From Bdellovibrionales bacterium (lineage in GTDB: Bacteria; Bdellovibrionota; Bdellovibrionia; Bdellovibrionales; JAGQZY01), in assembly GCA_019750295.1 (NCBI GenBank), contig JAIEOS010000020.1, forward strand, positions 55,997 through 119,996: a stretch of 64,000 nt of DNA, written 5' to 3'. The translations under genes were made by a program, and so were the position numbers. The notes beneath the pieces were generated by a model. The model was not told where the DNA came from and did not search any database. It was given only the letters and a program-made list of their open reading frames with translations. Shown one piece after another: positions 16,932-25,873 of this stretch (its first letter is position 1; every line of letters starts with the position of its first letter).

Positions 16932-18170
16932 ATGCAAAAGCATTTACAGTCCGTTGATCCCCAAATTTTTAACGCTATCGAAAAAGAGTTTGAGCGCCAG
17001 CGCTTCGGTCTTGAGATGATCGCCTCTGAAAACTACACCTCGCCGGCCGTGATGGAGGCGCAAGGCTCGGTCCTCACCAATAAGTACGCCGAGGGATATC
17101 CGGGAAAAAGATATTACGGCGGTTGTGAGTATGTGGATGTGGTAGAAACATTAGCGATTGAACGCGCGTGCCAGTTGTTCGGTGCGGCTGCGGCCAACGT
17201 CCAGCCTCACGCAGGATCTCAAGCAAATATGGCGGTTTACCTCGCCGAACTTAAAGCGGGAGATACAGTTTTGGGAATGGATCTTTCTCATGGAGGTCAT
17301 TTAACCCACGGTTCTCCGGTGAACTTTAGCGGAATTTTATTTAACATCGTTTCTTACGGATTAGATCCCGAAACTCATCTCATTAATTACGATGCCTTAA
17401 TGGCGAAAGCTAAAGAAACGCGTCCAAAGATGATCATTGCGGGTTACAGCGCTTATCCGCGCATTTTAGACTTTCAACGCTTCCGCGAGATTGCCGATGC
17501 CGTCGGTGCAAAACTTCTTGTCGACATGGCCCACTTCGCAGGGCTCGTGGCCGGAGGCGCTCATCCCAATCCGGTGCCCTACGCGGACTACGTGACGACG
17601 ACCACCCATAAAACTTTGCGGGGACCCCGCGGAGGATTGATTCTCACCACCGAAGAGAACATTAAAAAAGTAAACAGCAAGATTTTTCCCGGCATTCAAG
17701 GTGGACCTCTCGAACACGTTATCGCTGCTAAAGCTGTGGCTTTTCAAGAGGCCTTAAAGCCTGACTTTAAGGTTTATGCGAAAAACATTATCGTAAATGC
17801 GAAAACTCTGGCCGAGGGTCTTCTCTCTGAAGGGTTTAATTTAGTCACTGGGGGGACGGACAACCACTTGCTTCTCCTCGATCTGACGGCGCAAAATATT
17901 ACAGGTAAAGATGCGGAGAATGTTCTCGATCGCGCGGGCATTACGGTGAATAAAAACACCGTGCCCAATGAAAAGCGCAGTCCCTTTGTGACGAGCGGCG
18001 TGCGCATCGGAACACCGGCATTGACGACGAGAAATATGGGGCCACAGGAAATGAAAAAAGTGGCTCGCTGGATTTCCACCGTACTTAAGAATCCAGCCGA
18101 TGAAAGTGTCATTCAGAAAACCAGAAACGAAGTGAGAGAGCTTTGCGAGCAGTTTCCAATTTATTCTTAA
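16932..18170 (+). CDS. glyA: Serine hydroxymethyltransferase
   Basis: The 412-residue PLP enzyme has [15 protein letters not shown] at the N-terminus, the PLP-binding Lys in [13 protein letters not shown] and [15 protein letters not shown]. It converts serine and tetrahydrofolate to glycine and 5,10-methylene-tetrahydrofolate and so feeds one-carbon metabolism. GTAGGTCC precedes the ATG. The next gene begins inside its last 28 bases. Confidence 0.95.
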   Translation: MQKHLQSVDPQIFNAIEKEFERQRFGLEMIASENYTSPAVMEAQGSVLTNKYAEGYPGKRYYGGCEYVDVVETLAIERACQLFGAAAANVQPHAGSQANMAVYLAELKAGDTVLGMDLSHGGHLTHGSPVNFSGILFNIVSYGLDPETHLINYDALMAKAKETRPKMIIAGYSAYPRILDFQRFREIADAVGAKLLVDMAHFAGLVAGGAHPNPVPYADYVTTTTHKTLRGPRGGLILTTEENIKKVNSKIFPGIQGGPLEHVIAAKAVAFQEALKPDFKVYAKNIIVNAKTLAEGLLSEGFNLVTGGTDNHLLLLDLTAQNITGKDAENVLDRAGITVNKNTVPNEKRSPFVTSGVRIGTPALTTRNMGPQEMKKVARWISTVLKNPADESVIQKTRNEVRELCEQFPIYS

Positions 18171-18670
18171 AATTCGTTTTTCTTGGCGCCGTGGTGACGT
18201 TCACGGCGTGCGCCACTCGCAATTCGCAAGAGGAAGTAGTTCCGGATACCGTCGAGGACGCGGCCGTCGACAGCTCGGCGATGAATTTTCAGTTCCCTCT
18301 GAAAACCTTCAAACGTTTAGGTCGAGGATTTAAAAAGAAACACAAGGGCATTGATATCAGTGCGGACAAAAACACACCCATCCTTGCGTCGGAATCCGGA
18401 TGGGTGACGTATGCAGGCCGACGCTTCAAAGGCTTTGGAAAATTGGTCATTATTGAGCACAGTAAGGTCTGGGCAACCTTTTATGGGCATCTTAATACCT
18501 ACGCGGTCGAGCAAGGCAAGTGGGTGAATAAAGGCGATGTGATCGGTTATGTGGGAAGCACGGGTCGCTCCACCGGCTATCACCTGCATTTCGAAATACG
18601 CCGGAGTCATGTCCCGATCGATCCGATGATTTACTTTTACAACGATAATCTTAAGATTGGTTCCAATTAA
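18143..18670 (+). CDS. M23-family peptidase lipoprotein (LytM-like)
   Basis: It starts at TTG 18143 within the end of glyA; this start gives a clean lipoprotein signal peptide ending at the lipobox FTAC (Cys about residue 23). The C-terminal LytM domain has [14 protein letters not shown] (zinc His and Asp) and [10 protein letters not shown] (H-x-H). All expected zinc ligands appear present, so it may be an active peptidoglycan endopeptidase, or an amidase activator of NlpD type. It is predicted to be lipid-anchored in the periplasm. Confidence 0.85.
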   Translation: MRAVSNLFLKFVFLGAVVTFTACATRNSQEEVVPDTVEDAAVDSSAMNFQFPLKTFKRLGRGFKKKHKGIDISADKNTPILASESGWVTYAGRRFKGFGKLVIIEHSKVWATFYGHLNTYAVEQGKWVNKGDVIGYVGSTGRSTGYHLHFEIRRSHVPIDPMIYFYNDNLKIGSN

Positions 18671-18822
18671 TTATTAAAGTCGTCGGCCATCAGCGGGTTT
18701 TTTGCCACATTGCCGTCCATTTTTTTCCATCAGCCCCACTCTGCCCCTTTCGTTTCGATGACATACATTTTTGAGCTGGTATATAACGTGCTCTAGTCCA
18801 AGTGAATGGTCAGGAGGCTTTC

Positions 18823-19020
18823 ATGGAAGATCAAGAAACCAACACCAAAGTTTTAAATTCTCTTTTTATAATGGTGGCCGTTTGTGTCCTCACGTTACTT
18901 TTAAGAAACACCGTCGCCCTCGTTGTTTTCCCTAAGGGTGGAGAAGGAGCTCAATTGGAAATCCTTCGTTCGACCCAGGAAGACGGGCGTGAGAACGTCC
19001 GCCTTCAACCCGTGGGTTAA
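18823..19020 (+). CDS. Small single-pass membrane protein
   Basis: Sixty-five residues from ATG 18823, which has a strong CAGGAGG seven bases upstream; a GTG at 18802 is less likely because it precedes this site. One transmembrane helix (VLNSLFIMVAVCVLTLLL) is followed by a short hydrophilic tail. I recognise no family. It ends in a four-base overlap with the stop of the convergent cytochrome gene. Confidence 0.55.
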   Translation: MEDQETNTKVLNSLFIMVAVCVLTLLLRNTVALVVFPKGGEGAQLEILRSTQEDGRENVRLQPVG

Positions 19021-20600
19021 GGGTTTTCACTTTCTAAGCTCTCGAGGTATCTGAGGAGTTCGTTTTTACTGACTGTCGATGGCGCCCCTCTCGGCGGCAT
19101 CTGCTCCTCGGAAGTGGCATAGTTGCTCAATCTGAACTTGATCTCCTCCAACAAGGTTCCCCGTTTATATCCGCGAGTTTTAAGTTCGCGCGCTAAACTC
19201 TTTGGATTTAGAAAGCTAATCGAAGGAATATCTCCCACGCTGGCGTCTTCCGAATGACAGCTCGCGCATCGTTGAATGAGAGGCATCGAGGGTTTGCGGA
19301 TCAGCGCATCTGCTTGTCGCGATTGATCTTTGATTTGTTGGACGGTGTTGATATTCACTTGTTCCAGGCTGCGCCCTTTGAGCTTCTCGCAATCGGCCTC
19401 CATCAACTCTTTGTCGTCCGCCCAGACCACCTTTAGGGCATTGAGGAAGGTTTGATTGGGATTGCTCGGAGTTCCAAAGCGTTCAAACGCCGCCATGCGA
19501 GCGTTGTCGCTTTTAAAGTCCATGGACCAATCCTCCGTATCGACGTGAAAAGGCTCGAACATCAGAGAGATCACATCGCTGACTCGGGCGATGGGAAAAA
19601 TCAGCGGCGGTCGCTCGATGATGATCGGACCACCATCACTTCGTAAGCCATCGCTATAATGAAAAACTTGAGGGTAAGTCTGGTAGATCTGTTCCGGCAT
19701 GTGGGGGTAAAGTTTTGCGGAGTTGGTTTTGAGCCAATCGTAGGTGCCATCCTCACCGATATAAAAAGTATTACACTTAGCGTATCCCATCACCGTCCAT
19801 TTGATCTTCTCGAAGATCGGCGTGGCCTTCATCAGACGCCCGACCCTTTGGAAATTCAATTCGGCAATGAGGTCGGTGAAAGTCCCGTTGAGAGTCTTTT
19901 CGCTGGAATAGCGACTGCGTCGCATCTCGTCTTCTAGAATTTTATAGCGAGGATGTTGGGGTTTGATGTCCTTTTTGTAAGTTTCGAACCACGACTGTTC
20001 GTTATCCACTTCGTAAAAAAGAATCTGATCTAGGTCCTTATTGTACTGAGGATCGTTACGCATGTTGTTTTTAAAAAGATCCACATCATCATCAAGACTT
20101 CCGTAAAATCCGGGCCATGTATTGTAAGGCTCCCAGTTCGGCCGAGGATCGGCGTTGGAGCGAGATTCACCTTGGTGGCAATCCAAGCATTTGCGCGGGT
20201 TCACATTGGAGAGCTGAGGCTTTTCGCCATTTTTAAAGGAGATTTCAAAAAATTCAAATTTACGATCCTCCCGATTAAATCTCATCACCTCCAGATCATT
20301 GTGGCCGCGGAACTTTTCGTGCCCATTAAATGTAATTGCAAAGTCCGCCCGTGGAGAAAACATTATGATACGAGGAAACATTGGGGACGCTTTTTGCAAG
20401 CTTCGACTCCGGTAAGCCAGGAGATAACTTGCAAAAAGGTCCGGCTGTTGCGCCTTCATTTCAACTAGAAATTGATCGAGAGTTGCGCCTCGCGCGCTTT
20501 GGTTCACTTGATTTAAAAGAAGCGGAAAATGATCTCGAGGTTCGACGTCCTTCGCCCAGCTCCACTGAAGACTCATAACGATAAATAAAATGATTCCCAA
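19017..20600 (-). CDS. Periplasmic cytochrome c-type protein (two heme motifs)
   Basis: The 527-residue protein starts at TTG 20600, giving a signal peptide (MGIILFIVMSLQWSWA). It contains two c-type heme motifs, CLDCH (Cys138, Cys141, His142) and CASCH (Cys445, Cys448, His449), with a possible axial Met in EEQMPPRG near residue 501. The long region between them has no recognised domain. It is likely a periplasmic redox protein; electron partners are not evident. The HTTM gene lies upstream on the same strand. Confidence 0.65.
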   Translation of the reverse strand: MGIILFIVMSLQWSWAKDVEPRDHFPLLLNQVNQSARGATLDQFLVEMKAQQPDLFASYLLAYRSRSLQKASPMFPRIIMFSPRADFAITFNGHEKFRGHNDLEVMRFNREDRKFEFFEISFKNGEKPQLSNVNPRKCLDCHQGESRSNADPRPNWEPYNTWPGFYGSLDDDVDLFKNNMRNDPQYNKDLDQILFYEVDNEQSWFETYKKDIKPQHPRYKILEDEMRRSRYSSEKTLNGTFTDLIAELNFQRVGRLMKATPIFEKIKWTVMGYAKCNTFYIGEDGTYDWLKTNSAKLYPHMPEQIYQTYPQVFHYSDGLRSDGGPIIIERPPLIFPIARVSDVISLMFEPFHVDTEDWSMDFKSDNARMAAFERFGTPSNPNQTFLNALKVVWADDKELMEADCEKLKGRSLEQVNINTVQQIKDQSRQADALIRKPSMPLIQRCASCHSEDASVGDIPSISFLNPKSLARELKTRGYKRGTLLEEIKFRLSNYATSEEQMPPRGAPSTVSKNELLRYLESLESENP

Positions 20601-20709
20601 AGTTCCCCCGAACTCCCAACCCCATCCCAGTTGCTAATAGGAAACACTTCAAATATGTAGCCTAAACCCCTAAAATCACTGAGATGTAATGTTTTTGTAA
20701 GAAAGAAGT

Positions 20710-22296
20710 TTATTGTCGAGAATTTTTTTCCAAGGAGGACGCCTCGGGGTCGTCGTCGTAGGGGTTATTGCTCTCGAGGTTATCACTTTTCGAAAAGCAG
20801 TTGTGGGTCCAAACTAATACTTTTTCTACGACTCCCGTCTCGCCGGGGGCGGGGGTATTTTCACGCATAAAGAATAATTGATAGTCTTTGAGTTTTTCAC
20901 TCTCAGGTCGGTCATTAAAGTCATTACGAACTCGACACAAATATCGGCCAAACGCCAGGCGAGTTTCTCGCGGACTACTCTCCATCCAAGCGTTGGTCAT
21001 GTACTTTCGCCAGTAAGTGGTGCGGAAAGTGTCGGAGATGTTTTTAGGTTTGTTCCAGTGAGGCTCGTTCGTTTGATTCCATAGATCAATTTTCTCGCCA
21101 TTTTTTAGACGCCCGTCCATTACAAACCAACCGTCACTTCTCATCGGAAATGGAGAGAACATACTCCAGTACTGATCCAATCGGACAATCAGAAGCCAGC
21201 GCTCCATGGCGACCGGCACGTGATACGGAAATCGAGGAAAGCTTGCAATATTCCAACTGACCGCGGAGACGATAGAAAACAACAGTACAATTTGTAAGAT
21301 CACGTGGCGAAATGTAGATCCCCGCCAGAGAAACGGTGGAGGAAGGAACCGAAGTATAAAATCAAAAAAGAGCTCAAGTAAAGACACCATTGAGGCGGCC
21401 GCCGCGGGCACGAGGCTCCAGATGCGATGAGGTATGAACAGAGTCCAACAGGCGATACATGTCCACGGAAACATCCCTAAGTTCATAAGGAGAATCAAGC
21501 CGACATGAAATCCCATAAATAAAAAAGGTATAAAACATCGAACCCAACTCTGAATTCCCGGCACAATGAGCAGTACCGGTCCCAAGACTTCTAAATGATA
21601 AGTGCAGAAAGTTAAAAATTTGAGGAGTCCGGGGAAGTGCAAAAGATACGGCGCCAATGACGTCGTAAAATGATCGAGGTTGAGTGCATAATAAAGAGCG
21701 GTGTAATCTCTGTTCCACTCGGGGTGATTTTTTAAGAGTCCCGTACAAAAATAAACTAAAAGAAGTTGAAGTAGAATCGAAAACGAGGCGAGCGAAGTCA
21801 CACCCTTTTCTTGAGGTCGAAAAATCCCCTCCCCTAAGCTTCGCTGATAAATATCATCTAAGGAGACGTAGGCTTCGGTCGGTAAAAACATCATCCAGAA
21901 CAGCATCACTCGAATAAGATTATCACCCGAGTGCAGAATAACAGGATTGCGATTATGTAAAGAAACAACAAAGATCCACAAAAGAAATATCGAAAGGCGT
22001 GTTTGATAGCCAATCATCACGCAAAAAGCGAGTAAAGCCCCCACAAGGAAGCTAAGATACATAAACCAATGGCTGCCGCTCGAGAAGTGAAAGGACCATG
22101 CCCACCACTCACTCTTTTCGATGGCGACAATTCGAGGAAGCACGCCGATGTCGGTAAAAAAATCAGTCGTTCCGATGAACTTTGTATAGATGTCGACCAG
22201 AACGACAAGTCCGAAGACGATGCGAAAAAGTATAAGACTTCGCCAATCGATGAGAGAGATATCTTGCCATGCTGATTTTAAAACTGATGTGTTCAC
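20710..22296 (-). CDS. HTTM-domain integral membrane protein
   Basis: The 528-residue protein starts at GTG 22296. The N-terminal half contains multiple transmembrane helices with DWRSLILFRIVFGLVVLVDI, the signature of HTTM (horizontally transferred transmembrane) domains related to vitamin K-dependent gamma-carboxylase. The C-terminal soluble part has WSMFSPFPMRSDGWFVMDG, often seen in such proteins. The function of the bacterial members is unsettled. It lies 109 bases upstream of the cytochrome gene on the same strand. Confidence 0.75.
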   Translation of the reverse strand: MNTSVLKSAWQDISLIDWRSLILFRIVFGLVVLVDIYTKFIGTTDFFTDIGVLPRIVAIEKSEWWAWSFHFSSGSHWFMYLSFLVGALLAFCVMIGYQTRLSIFLLWIFVVSLHNRNPVILHSGDNLIRVMLFWMMFLPTEAYVSLDDIYQRSLGEGIFRPQEKGVTSLASFSILLQLLLVYFCTGLLKNHPEWNRDYTALYYALNLDHFTTSLAPYLLHFPGLLKFLTFCTYHLEVLGPVLLIVPGIQSWVRCFIPFLFMGFHVGLILLMNLGMFPWTCIACWTLFIPHRIWSLVPAAAASMVSLLELFFDFILRFLPPPFLWRGSTFRHVILQIVLLFSIVSAVSWNIASFPRFPYHVPVAMERWLLIVRLDQYWSMFSPFPMRSDGWFVMDGRLKNGEKIDLWNQTNEPHWNKPKNISDTFRTTYWRKYMTNAWMESSPRETRLAFGRYLCRVRNDFNDRPESEKLKDYQLFFMRENTPAPGETGVVEKVLVWTHNCFSKSDNLESNNPYDDDPEASSLEKNSRQ

Positions 22297-22312
22297 GAGA
22301 TAAATTTAACCC

Positions 22313-22339
22313 AAAAAAAGGGCTACCGAAATAGCCCTT
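22313..22339 (-). terminator. Rho-independent terminator
   Basis: On the minus strand AAGGGCTA and TAGCCCTT form an eight-base-pair stem with a six-base loop, followed directly by a run of seven T (overlapping the stem end) at 22313-22319. It sits 18 bases after the stop of the leftward gene at 22357 and should end that transcript before the HTTM gene. Confidence 0.9.
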
Positions 22340-22356
22340 GAATAAAAACTGACGAA

Positions 22357-22926
22357 TTACGGAATTTTCGTAAATGAAGTGAGTTCGATAGTCACTTGGC
22401 CCAATTGGCTCGGTTGAACCGTTTTAATCATGCCTGAAAGTGGCACAGATGTGGTCTGCCATACATTCACTTCTTGATTTTGTGTTTTATCCATCAAACG
22501 AATGTGCATGCAATTGAATGTTCCCGCGGGGACAGTGATATTAGCGTCGACGATCTCGATCACTTCGATCTCTTGTTTTGGTGGCTCTTGCTCTTTTCCG
22601 TTAACGAGAAGTTTAAGAACCGCACCCGTGTTAGGGTCGATCAGAGTTTCCATGTTCTGCTTCCCGGCAAAGCCCAACTCCACGTCTTGAGTCATCCAAA
22701 TTCCTTCGGAGTCGTAAGAACGAACAGCCATCACCATTGTTCCTTGAATAAAACCCATATCGAGTTTGTAATTGTTGGTGTCTCCCACTTTCCATTCCAA
22801 AGCGCGACTCACAGCCTGGGCGAGCATGTCCTTTTGGATTTTAAGGGTCACTTCTTCGATACTTGTGGCAGCAAAAGCGTTCATAGAAAAGAACATGACT
22901 GACGCTGCTAGAATTCTTTTTAGCAT
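22357..22926 (-). CDS. Secreted protein of unknown function
   Basis: The start at ATG 22926 has GGAGGAATCA directly upstream, so the longer frame to 22998 is not used. The 189-residue protein has a signal peptide (MLKRILAASVMFFSMNAFA) and a beta-rich mature domain with WKVGDTNNYKLDM, GFAGKQNMETLIDPNTGAV and VPAGTFNCMHIRLMDK. The last motif is seen in periplasmic DUF-type beta-sandwich proteins that carry a conserved PAGTF-C-hydrophobic strand. No catalytic residues are evident. A strong terminator follows. Confidence 0.6.
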   Translation of the reverse strand: MLKRILAASVMFFSMNAFAATSIEEVTLKIQKDMLAQAVSRALEWKVGDTNNYKLDMGFIQGTMVMAVRSYDSEGIWMTQDVELGFAGKQNMETLIDPNTGAVLKLLVNGKEQEPPKQEIEVIEIVDANITVPAGTFNCMHIRLMDKTQNQEVNVWQTTSVPLSGMIKTVQPSQLGQVTIELTSFTKIP

Positions 22927-23059
22927 TGATTCCTCCTTGAAATCGTTCGTTCTGAGGCCCATTAAATCACAGGGAAAATCACTGTCAATAGCGGACAACA
23001 GTACTTGCTCAATGTTTACGCAAGGCGAATTTTGTTCTTGTGTTTAAAAGAGAACTACG

Positions 23060-23728
23060 TTGTCTCTACAAAGCATGCCGTCGTTAATTCCACTTTTGCT
23101 CCGGAACGAAAACTTCATCGCCGTGGATAAGCCGCCAGGGCTATCTATTCATAACACAGAAGACTCGCAGAATCTTATCAGCGTGCTCGAGCAGCAACTC
23201 AAAACAAAATCGCTACTCCCCGTGCATCGCTTAGACAAGGAAACCAGCGGTGTTCAAATTCTTGCGTTCAATTCAGCGACAGCTCAAAAGTTAGCCAAAG
23301 AGTTTGAACAACGAGCAGTACGAAAAATTTATCATGGAGTTACGAGAGGAATTGTTCAGCCCAGCGAAGGCGTATGGGATTCTCCCTTGACGGATAAAGC
23401 TGAAGGACGAAAAGCCCCAGCGGGTCACCCTTCGGCCCGGGTACCTTGCCTTACAGAATATAAAGTTCTCAGATCTTCGGCTTATTTTAGTCTGTGTGAA
23501 TTTGATTTAAAAACGGGACGTCAGCACCAGATTCGAAAACATGCCGCTCTCTCTAAACATGCTTTGGTCGGTGATGATCGTTACGGCGACCCAAAGTACA
23601 ATCTACGTATGGTGGGCATTTATAAGTGCAACAGAATGTTTTTACATAGTTCCCAACTGGAATTTCTCGACTTTAAGATCGAAGCCCCCTTACCGCCCGA
23701 ATTTGCAGCGCTCTTAGACCCTAGTTAG
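23060..23728 (+). CDS. RluA-family pseudouridine synthase
   Basis: The 222-residue protein has the catalytic motif HRLDKETSGVQIL (Asp nucleophile) plus FIAVDKPPGLSIH and GRQHQIRKHAALSKH, which define the RluA family. It isomerises uridine to pseudouridine in rRNA or tRNA. The N-terminal S4 domain found in RluC/RluD is absent, as in RluA or TruC types, so the target site is not predictable. The start is TTG 23060, with ATG 23075 as an alternative. Confidence 0.88.
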   Translation: MSLQSMPSLIPLLLRNENFIAVDKPPGLSIHNTEDSQNLISVLEQQLKTKSLLPVHRLDKETSGVQILAFNSATAQKLAKEFEQRAVRKIYHGVTRGIVQPSEGVWDSPLTDKAEGRKAPAGHPSARVPCLTEYKVLRSSAYFSLCEFDLKTGRQHQIRKHAALSKHALVGDDRYGDPKYNLRMVGIYKCNRMFLHSSQLEFLDFKIEAPLPPEFAALLDPS

Positions 23729-23779
23729 AGTCAAAAATTATTTCTTTGGTTTTTGAGGAGAGTGTGGGACTATTTCTTT

Positions 23780-24208
23780 ATGAAGAAATATATTTTTATC
23801 GTCGCCCTCGTATTCGTCTCTTGCACCTCCACGGCTCCTAAAGAAGGGGCCAGTGAGGATGAAACCAGCTTCACCAAGCCTCCGTCGTCCGAAGAAGTGA
23901 TGTTGGATCGCAGCTTTGATACGACAAAAAAAATTGATGTGAACATTCTAAAGTCCCTAAAAAACTCGACGATGACCGCTGACGTTTTTGTCAGCTTAAA
24001 GATGACCTGGGCCGAAGTGGATGATTGTCGTGACGCGATTTCTAAAACGGGCATCCAGCTCTATCCCGGCCCTGCTCTTGTTCCCGACTCGATGTTTTCG
24101 GCACGTGGGAATCTCGCATCCCTGCGAAAATTGGCTCGCTTAAAATGTGTAAAGAAGATCGAATTGGATCGCAAAAGCCAACAGCTGAATCCCGCCCAAG
24201 ACGATTAG
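23780..24208 (+). CDS. Predicted lipoprotein of unknown function
   Basis: From ATG 23780 the protein is 142 residues with a lipoprotein signal (MKKYIFIVALVFVSC, lipobox FVSC, Cys15). The mature part contains DVFVSLKMTWAEVDDCRDAISKTGIQLYPG and SLRKLARLKCVKKIELD, a small alpha/beta domain with two cysteines that I cannot assign. It is monocistronic or follows the pseudouridine synthase by 51 bases. Confidence 0.55.
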   Translation: MKKYIFIVALVFVSCTSTAPKEGASEDETSFTKPPSSEEVMLDRSFDTTKKIDVNILKSLKNSTMTADVFVSLKMTWAEVDDCRDAISKTGIQLYPGPALVPDSMFSARGNLASLRKLARLKCVKKIELDRKSQQLNPAQDD

Positions 24209-24343
24209 TTTCGTTTTCAAAGATGGGGCGTTGTTCCCCATCTCCTCCGTTACTCTTTTTCTGTATTCGCTTAAAAGACACCTGCAGCCTCTATCTTTGA
24301 GGTATGGGCTTTGCTTTGTCTTCTTTTGAGCGAAAGGACAATT

Positions 24344-25873
24344 ATGTTAAACACACCAAAAAGTAAGCATCTGGAACCCAAGTCACCAACAGGTGTGCCC
24401 GGGCTCGACGAAGTTTTACGTGGGGGACTTCCCTCCAACCAACTTTACCTCATCCAAGGAAAGCCCGGCACCGGAAAGACCACTTTGGCCCTGATGTTTT
24501 TAATTGAGGGGGCTGCGCGAAAAGAAAAAGTCCTCTACGTCACTTTCTCCGAAACGAAACAAGAGCTTGAGGCGGTCGCCCATTCCCACGGATGGGATTT
24601 AAGCCATGTGGAAATTCTCGAACTTTCGGCGATCAATCTCTCCATGGGGGAATCTCGCAAAAATACTCTGTTTCACAATTCTGAAATCGAACTTGAACAA
24701 ACGATCAATTTACTTTTAGAACGAATAAAAACAGTCAATCCTCAGCGAATCGTCTTTGATTCGGTGTCGGAATTAAGATTGCTCTCTGACAGCTCGCTGA
24801 AGTATCGCCGGCAGATGCTCTCTTTTAAAGAGTTTTTTATCAACCGCGGATCTACCGTTTTATTTCTTGATGATATGAGCACCGAGGCTGGAGATATGCA
24901 CGTTCAGAGTATCGTTCACGGCGTCCTACTTCTTGAAAAAATTCGCGCCGGGTACGGTGTTGAACGTCGCCAGTTTCACATTGCAAAACTGAGAGGTGTA
25001 AACTTTCGAGCAGGGACTCATGACTACATCATCGCTCGAGGCGGAGTCCAAATCTTTCCTCGTTTGGTTTCCGGAGAATATAAAAAGGCCTTCGATGACG
25101 AGACGATTTCCACGGGCGTTCCCGAGCTGGACAAACTCTTAGGCGGTGGCCTTGACTGCGGAACTAGTAACCTTTTGCTCGGACCCGCCGGCACAGGGAA
25201 GTCGACCATCGCCATTCAATGCGCGTACGCGGCGGCTCAACAAGGCAAAAAAGCCGCCGTATTTAGTTTTGAAGAGGCCGGGCACAATCTGATCGCCCGT
25301 GCGAAGGCGCTCAATATCGATATCCAAAAATATATCGATTCCGGCCACATTCTTTTGCGAAAAATTGATCCTGCGGAAATGACTCCAGGTCAATTTACGT
25401 CTTTGTTGCGGGGAACTAATTCGGTCAATAAAACCGATATGGTTATTATTGACAGTCTTAACGGCTACATCCATGCGATGCCCGAGCAGCAATTCTTGAT
25501 TCTTCAACTTCACGAACTTCTGTCTTACCTGAGTAACAAAGGCGTGATCACGATCATGGTTCTCGCCCAGGCGGGAATAATGGGGACGATGCAGACTCCG
25601 CTCGACCTCACTTATATCGCCGATTCTGTGATATTGACTCGCTACTTCGAAGCCTTTGGGAGCATGAAGAAGGCGATCTCAGTCACCAAAAAGCGAACCG
25701 GCTTTCACGAGCCTACATTGCGTGAGTTTAAATTTGATCCGAGCGGAATTAAGGTGGGCAAAGTTTTAAGTGAGTTCCGCGGAATTTTTACGGGCACTCC
25801 TCACTTTCTTGGCGATTATTCAGAAATTATGGACGATCACGAGCTCGAACCAGAAGGGACAGCGGTCGAATGA
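24344..25873 (+). CDS. KaiC-like double RecA-domain ATPase
   Basis: The 509-residue protein starts at ATG 24344 after AAAGGA. It has two tandem KaiC/RecA domains: the first with Walker A GKPGTGKTTL (about residues 39-48) and Walker B IVFDSVSEL; the second with Walker A GPAGTGKST (about 280-288) and Walker B VIIDSLNGY. No kaiA or kaiB is nearby, so this is not a circadian system by context. Bacterial homologues outside cyanobacteria act in stress or signalling. The TGA overlaps the ATG of a hybrid histidine kinase, so the ATPase and kinase are almost certainly made together. Confidence 0.88.
   Translation: MLNTPKSKHLEPKSPTGVPGLDEVLRGGLPSNQLYLIQGKPGTGKTTLALMFLIEGAARKEKVLYVTFSETKQELEAVAHSHGWDLSHVEILELSAINLSMGESRKNTLFHNSEIELEQTINLLLERIKTVNPQRIVFDSVSELRLLSDSSLKYRRQMLSFKEFFINRGSTVLFLDDMSTEAGDMHVQSIVHGVLLLEKIRAGYGVERRQFHIAKLRGVNFRAGTHDYIIARGGVQIFPRLVSGEYKKAFDDETISTGVPELDKLLGGGLDCGTSNLLLGPAGTGKSTIAIQCAYAAAQQGKKAAVFSFEEAGHNLIARAKALNIDIQKYIDSGHILLRKIDPAEMTPGQFTSLLRGTNSVNKTDMVIIDSLNGYIHAMPEQQFLILQLHELLSYLSNKGVITIMVLAQAGIMGTMQTPLDLTYIADSVILTRYFEAFGSMKKAISVTKKRTGFHEPTLREFKFDPSGIKVGKVLSEFRGIFTGTPHFLGDYSEIMDDHELEPEGTAVE

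Noticed and set aside
22474..22902. 142-residue plus-strand reading frame
   Set aside because: Antisense to a secreted protein gene with clear signal peptide, ribosome-binding site and terminator; His/Phe-rich translation looks like an antisense artefact.
24344..25873. Circadian clock kaiABC
   Set aside because: Only a KaiC-like gene is present; kaiA and kaiB are absent and the neighbour is a hybrid histidine kinase.
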